NCBI RefSeq assembly: GCF_030372105.1
Contig: NZ_JAUDBQ010000002.1
Span: 62,001 to 126,000, forward strand
Direction of reading: 5' to 3'
Origin: Cellulomonas cellasea
Lineage (GTDB): Bacteria > Actinomycetota > Actinomycetes > Actinomycetales > Cellulomonadaceae
Length of the DNA: 64,000 nucleotides
Positions 27,445 through 36,304 of the stretch are shown piece after piece. The notes beneath the pieces were generated by a model that saw only the letters and a program-made list of their open reading frames with translations, searched no databases and was not told the DNA's origin. Positions within the stretch are counted from its first letter, which is position 1. Every line of letters begins with the position of its first letter. Both the position numbers and the translations under genes were made by a program.

Positions 27445-28845
27445 TCAGGCCTTGGGCTCGTCCGTCGCCTCGGCCTCGTCGTCGAAGACGACGCCCTCGT
27501 CGTCGTCCGACACCGTCGCGGCGGCGGCCTCGGCAGCGGCGTCGGCGGCGTCAGCCGCGGCGTCCTCCTCGTCCGAGCCGATGAACTCCGACAGGTCGAC
27601 CTCGGCGCCCGAGGCGTCCTTGACCGTGACCTGGCGCAGCGCGACCGCGAGGGCCTTGGAGCGCGCGACCTCGCCGACCATCGCGGGGATCTGGCCCTGC
27701 TGGTCGACCGTCTGGATGAACGTGTTCGGGTCCATGCCGTACTGGCGCGAGGCGCTCACCAGGTAGTCGAGCAGCTCGCTCTGGCTGACCTTGATCTCGA
27801 GCTTCTCGGCGAGGGTGTCCAGGAGGATCTGGTTGCGCAGCGCGGTGGCGGCCTGCTCGGCGACCTCGGCGCGGTGCTCGTCGTCCTCCATGCGGCCCTC
27901 GGACTCCAGGTGACGGGTCACCTCGGCCTCGATGACGCCAGCCGGGACCGGGACCTCGACGGCCGCGAGCAGCTGCTCGAGCAGCAGGTCGCGGGCCTGC
28001 ACGGCCTGGTTCGAGGCCTTGATGCGGGCGGCCTGCTCGCGCAGGTCGTCCTTGAGCTCGTCCAGCGTGTCGAACTCGCTCGCGAGCTGCGCGAAGTCGT
28101 CGTCCGCGTCGGGCAGCTCACGCTGCTTGACGGTCGTGGCCGTCACGGTGACCTGGGCGGTCTCGCCCGCGCGCTCGCCACCGGCCAGCGCCGTCTCGAA
28201 CGTCGTGGTCTCGCCGGCGGACAGGCCCGTCAGCGCCTCGTCGAGGCCCTCGAGCATGTTGCCCGAGCCGATCTGGTAGCTGATGCCGCTGACCGAGTCG
28301 ACCTGCTCGCCATCGATCTTCGCCTCGAGGTCCAGCACCACGAAGTCGCCCTCGGCGGCGGGGGTGTCGACGCCCACCAGCGTGCCGAAGCGCTCGCGCA
28401 GCGCGTCCAGGCGGCCCGTGACGTCCTCGTCGGTGACCTCGACGTCGTCGACCGACAGCGTGATGCCGTCCAGCTCGGGGACCGTGATCTCGGGGCGGAC
28501 CTCGACCTCGGCGGTGAAGTGCAGCTCGCCCTCGGCGTCGGTGAGCTCGGGGACCTTCGTCACCTCGACCTCGGGCTGGCCCATCGGGCGCAGCTTGTTG
28601 TCGCGGACCGCCTCGGCGTAGAAGCCCGAGAGCCCCTCGTTGATGGCGTGCTCAAGCACGGCGCCACGACCCACGCGCTGGTCGATGATCCGCGGGGGGA
28701 TCTTGCCCTTGCGGAAGCCCGGCACGTTCACCTGCTCGGCGATGTGCTTGTAGGCGTGGTCGATGCTCGGCTTGAGCTCGTCGTACGACACCTCGACGGT
28801 CAGCTTGACCTTGGTGGCGTCCAGGCTCTCGACGGCGCTCTTCAC
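27445..28845 (-). CDS. tig: Trigger factor (ribosome-associated chaperone)
   Basis: 466 aa from GTG at 28845, preceded by TTGGAG. The N-terminal ribosome-binding domain carries the signature VPGFRKGKIPPRII near residues 40-53. A central FKBP-type prolyl isomerase domain spans about 160-240 (EGDFVVLDLEAKIDGE), followed by the helical C-terminal chaperone arms. The last 45 residues are an acidic Ala/Asp/Glu tail common in actinobacterial homologues. It sits in the conserved order tig-clpP1-clpP2-clpX. Confidence 0.96.
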   Translation of the reverse strand: MKSAVESLDATKVKLTVEVSYDELKPSIDHAYKHIAEQVNVPGFRKGKIPPRIIDQRVGRGAVLEHAINEGLSGFYAEAVRDNKLRPMGQPEVEVTKVPELTDAEGELHFTAEVEVRPEITVPELDGITLSVDDVEVTDEDVTGRLDALRERFGTLVGVDTPAAEGDFVVLDLEAKIDGEQVDSVSGISYQIGSGNMLEGLDEALTGLSAGETTTFETALAGGERAGETAQVTVTATTVKQRELPDADDDFAQLASEFDTLDELKDDLREQAARIKASNQAVQARDLLLEQLLAAVEVPVPAGVIEAEVTRHLESEGRMEDDEHRAEVAEQAATALRNQILLDTLAEKLEIKVSQSELLDYLVSASRQYGMDPNTFIQTVDQQGQIPAMVGEVARSKALAVALRQVTVKDASGAEVDLSEFIGSDEEDAAADAADAAAEAAAATVSDDDEGVVFDDEAEATDEPKA

Positions 28846-29074
28846 TTCAGTGGTCTCCAACTGCTCGGGGTGGTGCGCCGGAGTCTCCGGCCTGGTCGCG
28901 GGCGCGGGCCTCAAGGCGGTCAACGCGACTCGCAGGGCACGCGGCGGCGCGTGCGGGCAAGGAATCTGGACGCGCGCACCGGCCCATCGATCGTACGGCA
29001 CCGCGCCGCCACGGTGCCACGCGCTGCGTCGACGCAGGCCACGCAGGCGCCCATCGAGGCGAGATTCGACCATG

Positions 29075-29091
29075 ACTGGTCGGGATGGCGG
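29075..29091 (+). repeat. Left copy of 17-bp direct repeat (copy of tRNA-Pro 3' end)
   Basis: The 17-mer here is identical to 30370-30386, which is the 3' end of the tRNA-Pro gene including its encoded CCA. It flanks the IS481 element and is either a long target-site duplication or an att-type remnant. Confidence 0.75.
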
Positions 29092-29096
29092 TGTGC

Positions 29097-30365
29097 TGTT
29101 TCATGACATAGGCAACGCATGTCTCAGGACATAGGCAACACCGCTGGTGGTGTCGATGTCTGGGGATGACGCGTGCTCGCCTGGTCATCACCGCTGTCGT
29201 GCTCGAGGGCCGTTCACAGGCCGAGGTGGCTCGTGACTACGGGCTGTCTCGGGCATGGGTGAGTCGTCTGGTCGCCCGATACCGCGAGGTCGGCGAGGCG
29301 GCGTTCGAGCCCCGCTCACGGCGACCGCTGTCATCGCCGACGACGACGCCGGCCGAGGTCGTCGACCTGATCGTCGCCCTACGCCATCAACTGGCCAGCG
29401 AAGGCCTGGACGCCGGCGCGCACACCATCGCCTGGCACCTGGCCCACCACCACGGCCACCAGATCGCACCCGCCACGATCTGGCGCCATCTCAAAGCCGC
29501 CGGGCTCATCGAGCCAGCACCCAAGAAGCGCCCCCGCACGGCCTACATCCGCTTCGAGGCCGACCTGCCCAACCAGCTCTGGCAGACCGACTTCACCCAC
29601 GTCCGACTCGCCGATGCCACCGACACCGAGGTCCTGACGTTCATCGACGACCACTCCCGGCTCGTGCTGGCCTGCACCGCCCACGACCGGGTCCGCGGAC
29701 CCGACGTCGTGGCCACCTTCCGGGCCGCGATCAGCGACCACGGCGTCCCCGCCGCGGTCTTGTCCGACAACGGCATGGTCTTCACCACCCGCCTGGCCGG
29801 CGGACGCGGGGGACGCAACGGGTTCGAGTCCGAACTAGCCCGCCTGGGCGTCGAGCAACGCAACTCCCGCCCGAACCACCCCACCACCTGCGGAAAAGTC
29901 GAACGCGTCCAGCAGACCCTCAAGAAGTGGCTGACCGGCAGGCCCACCGCCACGACGATCCCCGAGCTGCAAGAGCTCCTCGACCAGTGGCGCGAGCACT
30001 ACAACACCGCCCGACCCCACAGCTCCCTCGCCCGGCGCACCCCCGCGGCGGCCTACGCCGCGAAAGCCAAGGCCTACCCCACCGGCCGCGCCGGCGCCCA
30101 CGAACGCGTCCGCCACGACCGCATCGACACCAACGGCAAACTCACCCTGCGCATCGCGGGACGCCTGCACCACATCGGCATCGGCCGGACCCACGCCCGA
30201 ACCCCCGTGATCATGCTCATCGCCGACCTCAACGTCCGCATCGTGCACGCCATCACCGGAGAGCTCCTCCGCGAGCTCACCATCGACCCCACCAAGGACT
30301 ACCAACCCCAACAACGCAACAAGCCGGACCCTGAGGGTCCGGCTTGTTGCTGATGTCCTGCGACA
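29097..30365 (+). mobile_element. IS481-family insertion sequence
   Basis: One transposase gene lies between inverted ends. The left end contains two similar 20-base end sequences (29097-29116 and 29120-29139, 18 of 20 identical), both with the core gacataggcaac. The right end, 30345-30365, reads in reverse complement as tgtcgcaggacatcagcaac and matches the left ends at most positions. The match may extend a few bases outward (gtgtg) towards the direct repeats. The element lies between the tig upstream region and tRNA-Pro. Confidence 0.85.
29166..30353 (+). CDS. IS481-family transposase
   Basis: 395 aa, ATG at 29166. The N-terminal helix-turn-helix (RSQAEVARDYGLSRAWVSRLVARY, residues about 16-39) is followed by a DDE integrase core. 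The first Asp is in WQTDFTHVRL, the second in LSDNGMVF and the Glu in NHPTTCGKVERVQQTL. All three are present and the frame is open, so the element may be active. The stop codon lies inside the right inverted repeat. The C-terminal beta region (GKLTLRIAGRLHHIGIG) is typical of longer IS481 members. Confidence 0.93.
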   Translation: MTRARLVITAVVLEGRSQAEVARDYGLSRAWVSRLVARYREVGEAAFEPRSRRPLSSPTTTPAEVVDLIVALRHQLASEGLDAGAHTIAWHLAHHHGHQIAPATIWRHLKAAGLIEPAPKKRPRTAYIRFEADLPNQLWQTDFTHVRLADATDTEVLTFIDDHSRLVLACTAHDRVRGPDVVATFRAAISDHGVPAAVLSDNGMVFTTRLAGGRGGRNGFESELARLGVEQRNSRPNHPTTCGKVERVQQTLKKWLTGRPTATTIPELQELLDQWREHYNTARPHSSLARRTPAAAYAAKAKAYPTGRAGAHERVRHDRIDTNGKLTLRIAGRLHHIGIGRTHARTPVIMLIADLNVRIVHAITGELLRELTIDPTKDYQPQQRNKPDPEGPACC

Positions 30366-30369
30366 TCAC

Positions 30370-30386
30370 ACTGGTCGGGATGGCGG
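30370..30386 (+). repeat. Right copy of 17-bp direct repeat (tRNA-Pro 3' end)
   Basis: Identical to 29075-29091. This copy is the functional one, belonging to the acceptor stem and CCA end of tRNA-Pro on the minus strand. Confidence 0.75.
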
Positions 30387-30448
30387 GATTCGAACCCACG
30401 ACCTTCCGCTCCCAAAGCGGACGCGCTACCAACCTGCGCCACATCCCG
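30372..30448 (-). tRNA. tRNA-Pro (anticodon TGG)
   Basis: 77 nt with encoded CCA. The acceptor stem pairs CGGGATG with CATCCCG, discriminator A. The anticodon loop is TTTGGGA, giving TGG with G37 as usual for Pro. The T arm contains GTTCGAAT. The 3' end abuts the IS481 element. Confidence 0.96.
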
Positions 30449-30574
30449 TGCGCCGCAGAGTCTAGTGCGCAGTGCCTGCTCAGCGCTGCGCCACGCGTCC
30501 AGGGCAGCGCGCCTGCACGACCACCCTGTCGGAGCCGCTAACCTAGACCCGCAGTCCGGCTCCGTGCCGGCCGC

Positions 30575-30648
30575 GCGGGTGTAGCTCAATGGTAGAGCCC
30601 CAGTCTTCCAAACTGGCTACGCGAGTTCGATTCTCGTCACCCGCTCCA
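30575..30648 (+). tRNA. tRNA-Gly (anticodon TCC)
   Basis: 74 nt with encoded CCA. The acceptor stem is GCGGGTG with CACCCGC, discriminator T. The anticodon stem-loop CCAGT-CTTCCAA-ACTGG gives TCC, and the T loop is GTTCGATTC. Its last 12 bases overlap, on the opposite strand, the end of the permease gene. Confidence 0.96.
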
Positions 30649-31704
30649 GCCGTCCTCGCGCCCCACGTGGCGCTCTTGCTGGCCAGGCGCCGCGCTGGCG
30701 CCCGTCCGCACCGCCGTCACGCCACTGCTCATCCTCATGCCCTTCTTGCGCAGTGCGCGCGCCCGCTCGCCCGCGGAGCGCAGGCGCGGGTTGACGTACT
30801 CGTCGATGCCGAAGTTGATGAGGGACAGCGCCATGCCGAGCAGCGCGATGCACAGGCCGGCGGGGACGTACCACCACCAGAAGTCCGGGAAGGCGCCGTT
30901 CTGCTGCGCCCAGAACAGGATCGTCCCCCAGTTGAGGTTGGTGATGGGGATGACGCCGATGAACGCGAGCGTGGTCAGGCCCAGGACGGCGGCGGTGACG
31001 GTGCCCACGAAGCTCGAGGCGATGATCGCCGTGAGGTTGGGCAGCATCTCGACGGCGATGATGCGGTGCAGCGGCTCGCCGTTGGCGCGGGCGGCCTGCA
31101 CGAAGTCGCGGTTGCGCAGCGACATGGTCTGGGCGCGCAGCACCCGCCCGCCCCACGCCCAGCCGGTGATGGCCAGCACCCCGGAGATGAGCAACAGGCT
31201 GGGGTTGTCGTACTGCGAGGCGACGATGATCATCAGCGGCAGGCCGGGCAGCACGAGGAACACGTTGGTCAGCGCCGAGAGCGACTCGCTGCGCCAGCCG
31301 ATCACGTAGCCCGCGGTGACCCCGATCGCGACGGCGATCACCGTCGCGATGACGCCGGAGGCGAAGCCCACCACCAGCACGCCGCGCGCGCCGTAGACGA
31401 TCTGGCTGAACACGTCCTCGCCCATGTGGGTGGTGCCGAGCAGGTGGTCCCATGACGGGGGCTGCTTGAGCGCGGCGAAGTCCTTGTCGAGCGGGCCGTA
31501 GGGGGCGATCAGGTCGCCGAAGACGGCCAGCAGGCAGAAGAACCCCAGGATGCACAGGCCGGTGATGGACTTGCCGTTGCGGAACATCGCGAAGGAGCGG
31601 CCGAGCCGGGCTCCGAGCGAGCGGCCGGAGGGGCTCCCGGGGGCGGGCGCCGCGTCGGCGGGCGCCAGGTCCTCCCCCGCCAGGGCGGCGTCGGTGAACG
31701 TCAT
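30637..31704 (-). CDS. Oligopeptide/oligosaccharide-type ABC transporter, DppC-like permease
   Basis: 355 aa, ATG at 31704 with GGAGG eight bases upstream. After a polar 35-residue head there are about six helices. Family features are GTTHMGEDVFSQIVYGARGVLVVG and the EAA loop FVQAARANGEPLHRIIAVEMLPN. The tail (GERARALRKKGM and about 35 further residues) is long and low in complexity. Its stop codon falls inside the tRNA-Gly gene on the other strand. It is last in the GH3-ABC operon. Confidence 0.9.
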   Translation of the reverse strand: MTFTDAALAGEDLAPADAAPAPGSPSGRSLGARLGRSFAMFRNGKSITGLCILGFFCLLAVFGDLIAPYGPLDKDFAALKQPPSWDHLLGTTHMGEDVFSQIVYGARGVLVVGFASGVIATVIAVAIGVTAGYVIGWRSESLSALTNVFLVLPGLPLMIIVASQYDNPSLLLISGVLAITGWAWGGRVLRAQTMSLRNRDFVQAARANGEPLHRIIAVEMLPNLTAIIASSFVGTVTAAVLGLTTLAFIGVIPITNLNWGTILFWAQQNGAFPDFWWWYVPAGLCIALLGMALSLINFGIDEYVNPRLRSAGERARALRKKGMRMSSGVTAVRTGASAAPGQQERHVGREDGWSG

Positions 31705-31707
31705 GGC

Positions 31708-32691
31708 TCAGGCCTCCATCTGTCGGGTGCGCGGGTCGAGGGCGGCGTACGCGACGTCCGCCAGGATGTTCGCGATCAGGACGGCGAGGGTGATGACCAG
31801 GAACACGCCCTGCATCAGCGGGTAGTCCTTCGCGGTGGTGGCGTCGAGCAAGAGCTTGCCGACGCCCGGGTAGGAGAAGACGAGCTCCATGACGAGCGTG
31901 CCGCCCACGATGAACCCGAGGGACAGCGCGAAGCTCGACAGCTGCGGGAGCACGGCGTTGCGCGCCGCGTAGTGCACGAGCACCCGCCGGGGGCTCAGCC
32001 CCTTGGCCTCGGCGACTGTCACGTAGTCCTCGTCGAGGACGGTGACCATCATGTTGCGCATCCCGAGGATCCAGCCGCCGAGCGAGGCGACCACGATCGT
32101 CAGCGCGGGCAGCGTGCCGTGCGTGATCACGTCGCCCACGAAGTCCAGCGTCCAGCCGGGTCGCGAGCTCTTGTCATAGGCGTGCGAGGCGGGGAACCAC
32201 CCGAGCGTGGTCGAGAACACCGCGATGGCGATCAGGCCCATCCAGAAGTACGGGACGGTCGAGAAGAACGTCGCGACGGGGACGGCGAGGTCGGCCCGGC
32301 TGCCGCGACGCCACCCGATGACCGCCCCAGCCGTCGTGCCGAGGAAGAAGCTGAGGACCGTCGCGATGCCGACGAGCCCGACGGTCCACGGGACGGCCGT
32401 CGCGATGACGTCGGTCACGGGCGCCAGGCCCTTGGAGAAGGAGCGCCCCAGGTCGCCGCTGAAGATCAGCCCCCAGTAATCGGCGTACTGCTGCGCGAGC
32501 GACTTGCCCGAGTCGAGGCCGAACAGGGTGCGGAGCGAGTCGATCGCCTCGGGGCTGACCTTCCCCTGGTTCTTCTGCAGGTACGCGGAGACCGGGTCGC
32601 CCTTCATCATGCGCGGCAGGAAGAAGTTGATGGTGATCGCCGCCCAGGCCGTGAACAGGTAGAAGGCGGCGCGGCGCAGGAAGAATCGCAT
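31708..32691 (-). CDS. Oligopeptide/oligosaccharide-type ABC transporter, DppB-like permease
   Basis: 327 aa, ATG at 32691 with GAGGAG upstream. Six helices are predicted. Characteristic are the N-terminal FFLRRAAFYLFTAWAAITINFFLPR, the EAA loop YVTVAEAKGLSPRRVLVHYAARNAVLP and a C-terminal ELVFSYPGVGKLLLDA. It partners the DppC-like protein to form the membrane channel. Gaps to its neighbours are three bases each, so this is one operon. Confidence 0.92.
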   Translation of the reverse strand: MRFFLRRAAFYLFTAWAAITINFFLPRMMKGDPVSAYLQKNQGKVSPEAIDSLRTLFGLDSGKSLAQQYADYWGLIFSGDLGRSFSKGLAPVTDVIATAVPWTVGLVGIATVLSFFLGTTAGAVIGWRRGSRADLAVPVATFFSTVPYFWMGLIAIAVFSTTLGWFPASHAYDKSSRPGWTLDFVGDVITHGTLPALTIVVASLGGWILGMRNMMVTVLDEDYVTVAEAKGLSPRRVLVHYAARNAVLPQLSSFALSLGFIVGGTLVMELVFSYPGVGKLLLDATTAKDYPLMQGVFLVITLAVLIANILADVAYAALDPRTRQMEA

Positions 32692-32694
32692 CGG

Positions 32695-33507
32695 TCAGCT
32701 CCTCGCAGACGGCGTCGTCGTCGCAGACCCGGCGAAGTGCTTGTCCGGGTCGGGCGAGGCGTCGCGCAGCGCCCGGGTGTACTCGTGGCGGGGCCGCAGG
32801 ATCACCTCGTCGGAGGGGCCGTGCTCGACGACCTTCCCGTGGTGCAGCACGATGATCTCGTCGCTGAAGTGGCGCGCCGTCGCCAGGTCGTGGGTGATGT
32901 ACAGGACGCCCAGGTCGGCCTCGCGCTGCAGCTCGGCGAGCAGGTTCAGCACGCCGAGCCGGATGGACACGTCGAGCATCGAGACCGGCTCGTCGGCGAT
33001 CAGCAACGAGGGCCGCGACGCGAGGGCCCGAGCGATCGCGACGCGCTGGCGCTGCCCGCCCGAGAGCTCATGCGGGCGCCGGTCGATCGTGGCGTCGGGG
33101 ACGAGGTGGACGCGTTCGAGCAGGCGGCGCACCTCCTGCTCGACCTCGTCCTGGGGCGCCACGTGGTCGAGCCGCAGCGGCCGCTCGATGTGGTGGCGGA
33201 TGGTGTGGTACGGGTTCAGTGACGCGAACGGGTCCTGGAACACCATGCGGACCTGCTGGCGGTAGCGGCGCAGCGCGCGGCCGCGGCGCGGGACCGGGGC
33301 GCCGTCGAGCAGGATCTGCCCGGAGCTCGCGCGCTCGAGCTGCGTGAGGATCTTGGCGATCGTCGACTTGCCGCTGCCGCTCTGCCCGACGAGCGCGATC
33401 GTCTGCCCCGACGTCAGGGTGAAGCTGACGTCGTCGAGAGCGAGCAGGTCGCCAGCGCCCCGGACCCTGTACCGCTTGCCGACATGCGCGAGCTCGAGGG
33501 TGGCCAT
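32695..33507 (-). CDS. Oligopeptide/oligosaccharide-type ABC transporter, DppF-like ATPase
   Basis: 270 aa from ATG at 33507, which shares a base with the TGA of the preceding gene. It has Walker A GQSGSGKST, Q-loop VFQDPFASLNP, signature LSGGQRQR, Walker B LLIADEPVSMLD and switch His in ITHDLATA. The C-terminal RHEYTRALRDASPDPD is the typical OPP-ATPase tail. It forms the heterodimeric motor with the DppD-like protein. Confidence 0.93.
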   Translation of the reverse strand: MATLELAHVGKRYRVRGAGDLLALDDVSFTLTSGQTIALVGQSGSGKSTIAKILTQLERASSGQILLDGAPVPRRGRALRRYRQQVRMVFQDPFASLNPYHTIRHHIERPLRLDHVAPQDEVEQEVRRLLERVHLVPDATIDRRPHELSGGQRQRVAIARALASRPSLLIADEPVSMLDVSIRLGVLNLLAELQREADLGVLYITHDLATARHFSDEIIVLHHGKVVEHGPSDEVILRPRHEYTRALRDASPDPDKHFAGSATTTPSARS

Positions 33508-34382
33508 CAGATCGTGCCTCCTGCCACGGCGACTGCGCCGTCGTCGTCGTGCGCGCCCCGCACGAAGCCGCCCCGCTCGCCCGTGAGGCTCGGGAACGAG
33601 CCGAGCAGGCGGCGCGTGTACTCGTGGCGCGCGTGGTGGTAGATGTTCTCGGCCGTGTCCAGCTCGACGATCCGGCCCTCGCGCATCACCGCGATCCGGT
33701 CGGAGATCTCCAGGAGCAGTGGCAGGTCGTGCGTGATGAAGATGACCGAGAACCCGAACTGCTCGCGCAGGTCCGAGATCTGACGCAGGATCTCGCGCTG
33801 CACCAGGACGTCGAGTGCCGTGGTGGGCTCGTCCATGATCATCAGCTGGGGTGTGAGCGCGAGCGCCATCGCGATCATCACGCGCTGGCGCATCCCGCCC
33901 GAGAGCTCATGCGGGTAGGAGCGCAGCCGGTCGCGGCCCACGCCGACCAGGTCGAGCAGCTCGGCGGCCTGCGCCCGGCGCTCCCCGCGGCCCATCCCCG
34001 GGCGGTGCGTCGAGAGGATGTCGTCGATCTGCCTGCCGACGGCCATGACCGGGTTGAGCGCGTTCATCGCGCCCTGGAACACCATCGACGCCTTGTCCCA
34101 CCGGAACTGGCGCATCTCGCGCTCGGTCAGGGCGTTGAGGTCGATGTCGGCTCCGCCCTCGTCGTGGAAGACCGCCGAGCCGGCAGTGATCACGGCGGGG
34201 GGCCTCAGCAGGCGCTGGAGCCCGTACGCGAGGGTGGTCTTGCCGCAGCCGGACTCGCCGGCGAGCCCGAGGATCTCGCCGCGGCGCAACGTGAACGTGA
34301 CGTCGCGGACGGCCTCGACCGGCGGGTCGACGTCGTAGACGACGCTGAAGTCCGAGACCGTCAGGAGGTTGTCGGTGCTCAC
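33507..34382 (-). CDS. Oligopeptide/oligosaccharide-type ABC transporter, DppD-like ATPase
   Basis: 291 aa from GTG at 34382, preceded by GGAGCACGA. Motifs are Walker [11 protein letters not shown]-loop [11 protein letters not shown], signature LSGGMRQR, Walker [13 protein letters not shown] and switch His in ITHDLPLL. The C-terminal [18 protein letters not shown] is the OPP_C-like region. There is no obvious Cys cluster for an iron-sulfur site. A hairpin separates it from the upstream binding-protein gene. Confidence 0.93.
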   Translation of the reverse strand: MSTDNLLTVSDFSVVYDVDPPVEAVRDVTFTLRRGEILGLAGESGCGKTTLAYGLQRLLRPPAVITAGSAVFHDEGGADIDLNALTEREMRQFRWDKASMVFQGAMNALNPVMAVGRQIDDILSTHRPGMGRGERRAQAAELLDLVGVGRDRLRSYPHELSGGMRQRVMIAMALALTPQLMIMDEPTTALDVLVQREILRQISDLREQFGFSVIFITHDLPLLLEISDRIAVMREGRIVELDTAENIYHHARHEYTRRLLGSFPSLTGERGGFVRGAHDDDGAVAVAGGTI

Positions 34383-34429
34383 TCGTGCTCCCAGTTCTGT
34401 CGAGGTGACGTGGCGCGGCGGCGCACGCG

Positions 34430-34470
34430 GGCGGCGGGCGCGAGTCGGGGGACCGCTCCCGCCCGCCGCC
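34430..34470 (-). terminator. Intra-operon hairpin between binding-protein and ATPase genes
   Basis: An 11-bp stem (34430-34440 with 34460-34470, ggcggcgggcg pairing) and a 19-base loop lie just downstream of the binding-protein stop on the minus strand. It may cause partial termination or protect the 3' end of the upstream message. Confidence 0.5.
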
Positions 34471-34503
34471 TGCGTGGGTGTGCCGCTCCCAGCGGGCCGA
34501 GGA

Positions 34504-36180
34504 TCAACCCGCCGCGGTGAGCCTGGTCAGGATGAGCACCGAGATCGGCTGCGTCGGGTCCGGGTTGGCGTACGGGTCGTCGTCGCTCGGCCAGCCCGTG
34601 TAGCCGCGGGTGTTGTACTGCCCGATGAACGGCCGCGTCCCGATCGGCATCGCCGGGACCTCGTCGACGAAGATCTTCTGCACTGCCGCGAGCGCGGCGG
34701 CACGGGCCGCGTCCTCGGTCGCGCTCGCGTACTCGGCGAGGGCGGCGGTGGCGTCGGCGTTGTCGAACCGGCCGAAGTTGAAGTCGGCGGTCTCGCCCAG
34801 CGGCTCGAGCCAGCGGCCGTCCATGATGTCGCTGTACAGGTCGTACGGGGTGGCCCCCGTGTCGGTCCAGTGCAGGATCGCCTGGAAGTCGCCGGAGCCC
34901 TTGGCCGCCCACCAGGTGTCGGAGTCAGGCGTGTTGACCGTCGCGTCCACGCCCAGCGACTTGGCGGAGTCCGCGATCAGGCTGATGCCCGTCACGTAGT
35001 CGTTCCAGCCCTGCGGCACGCTCAGCTCGAAGGCGACGGCCTCGCCGTCGGGGTCCACGAGCTTGTCCCCCGCCCAGGTGTACCCGGCGGAGGTGAGGAC
35101 CGCCTTGGCGGCGGCGACGTCGACCTTGAAGGACTTCTTCGCGAACGCGTCCGAGATGTAGGCGTCGCCCACCGGGGTGGGCAGGCCGGTGACCGAGGTG
35201 AGAGCCGGCACACCGCCCTCGCGGGCGATCTCGCGGTGCTTGTCCCGGTCGATCACCAGGTTCATGGCCTGGCGGAAGGCCACGTCGTCGAACGGCTTGG
35301 CCTGGGTGTTCACGAACATCGTGTCGATCCCCAGCCCGGCCGGGGCCCAGTACACGTTGTGCTCGGGATCCTTGTCGAGGTAGGCCGACTTGACGTTCGG
35401 GATGAACGCCTGGGCCCAGTCCGCGTCGCCGTTCGCGAGGGCCGTCGTGAGCGCGGTGTTGTCGTTGTACGAGACGTAGTACAGCGTCGGCACGGCGAGC
35501 TCGCCGCCCCAGTAGTCGTCGCGCGCGGTGAGCTCGACGCTCTGCGAGTTGAAGCTGCTCAGCACGTACGGCCCGGTGCCGACCGGCTCCGGGTTCGCGA
35601 ACGTCGCCGGGTCGTCGACGGCCTCCCAGACGTGCTGCGGGACGATGTGCTTGTGCAGGACCTTGTCCTGCTTGACGTACATCGAGCTCGCGAACGAGAT
35701 CGTGACGGCGTCGCCGTCGAGCGTCACCCCGGTCATGCCGAGCGCGGCGGTGTCGAGGGCGGCGACGTCCTTGAGCAAGTTGAACGTGAAGGCGATGTCC
35801 TCGGCGGTGAAGTCCTCGCCGTCGTTCCACTTGACGCCCTCGCGGGCCACGACCTTGACGGACGTGTAGTCGTCGGACCAGGTGATCTCCGACGCGAGCC
35901 ACGGGCGGATCGGGTCGGTGGGGTCGACGGTGTTGACGAAGCCGAGCGGCTCGAGGATCGCGTTGATGTAGCCGAGCTTGAGGCCGGACGAGTCCCCGAC
36001 CCACGGGTTGTTCGTCTCGGTGGCGATGGCGCCGTCGGGCTTGGCGATCGTGAGGGCGGCTCCCCCGCCCGAGGCGCCGCTCCCGGAGGGGCCAGCGCCC
36101 TCCGTGGCGCCGCCCGAGCACGCGGTGACGAGCAGCGCGGTCGCGAGTCCGAGCGCGACGGCCGAGGTCTTCAACCTCAT
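34504..36180 (-). CDS. Family 5 extracellular solute-binding lipoprotein of the GH3-linked ABC transporter
   Basis: 558 aa from ATG at 36180. Lipobox VTAC gives Cys21, followed by a Gly/Ser linker. Family 5 (OppA/DppA/CbtA-like) features are REGVKWNDGEDFTAEDIAFTFNLL near residue 115, PVGTGPYVL, FVNTQAKPFDDVAFRQAMNLVIDR and the C-terminal lobe. Such proteins bind peptides or, in several cellulolytic bacteria, cello- and other beta-glucan oligosaccharides. The upstream beta-glucosidase favours a sugar ligand here, which is an inference from context. Confidence 0.9.
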   Translation of the reverse strand: MRLKTSAVALGLATALLVTACSGGATEGAGPSGSGASGGGAALTIAKPDGAIATETNNPWVGDSSGLKLGYINAILEPLGFVNTVDPTDPIRPWLASEITWSDDYTSVKVVAREGVKWNDGEDFTAEDIAFTFNLLKDVAALDTAALGMTGVTLDGDAVTISFASSMYVKQDKVLHKHIVPQHVWEAVDDPATFANPEPVGTGPYVLSSFNSQSVELTARDDYWGGELAVPTLYYVSYNDNTALTTALANGDADWAQAFIPNVKSAYLDKDPEHNVYWAPAGLGIDTMFVNTQAKPFDDVAFRQAMNLVIDRDKHREIAREGGVPALTSVTGLPTPVGDAYISDAFAKKSFKVDVAAAKAVLTSAGYTWAGDKLVDPDGEAVAFELSVPQGWNDYVTGISLIADSAKSLGVDATVNTPDSDTWWAAKGSGDFQAILHWTDTGATPYDLYSDIMDGRWLEPLGETADFNFGRFDNADATAALAEYASATEDAARAAALAAVQKIFVDEVPAMPIGTRPFIGQYNTRGYTGWPSDDDPYANPDPTQPISVLILTRLTAAG

Positions 36181-36304
36181 CAGGGTCTCCTTACAGGGTG
36201 GTGGTTGACGGGGGTGCTGCCGTCGCGGCGCCCTGCCTGACGACAGGAGCACGCAACGCGAATGCGGACGTCGACGTCGACGTTCCGCGAACCGCGGTCT
36301 TCGG

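Noticed and set aside
29166-30334. Alternative frames inside the transposase gene giving 120-360 residue proteins
   Set aside because: They are Arg/Pro/His-rich shadows; the DDE transposase frame carries all catalytic motifs.
29075-30386. Integrative element with attL/attR at tRNA-Pro
   Set aside because: The repeats do match a tRNA 3' end, but only an IS481 transposase lies between them and there is no tyrosine or serine integrase. A target-site duplication is simpler. Kept as an open question in the findings.
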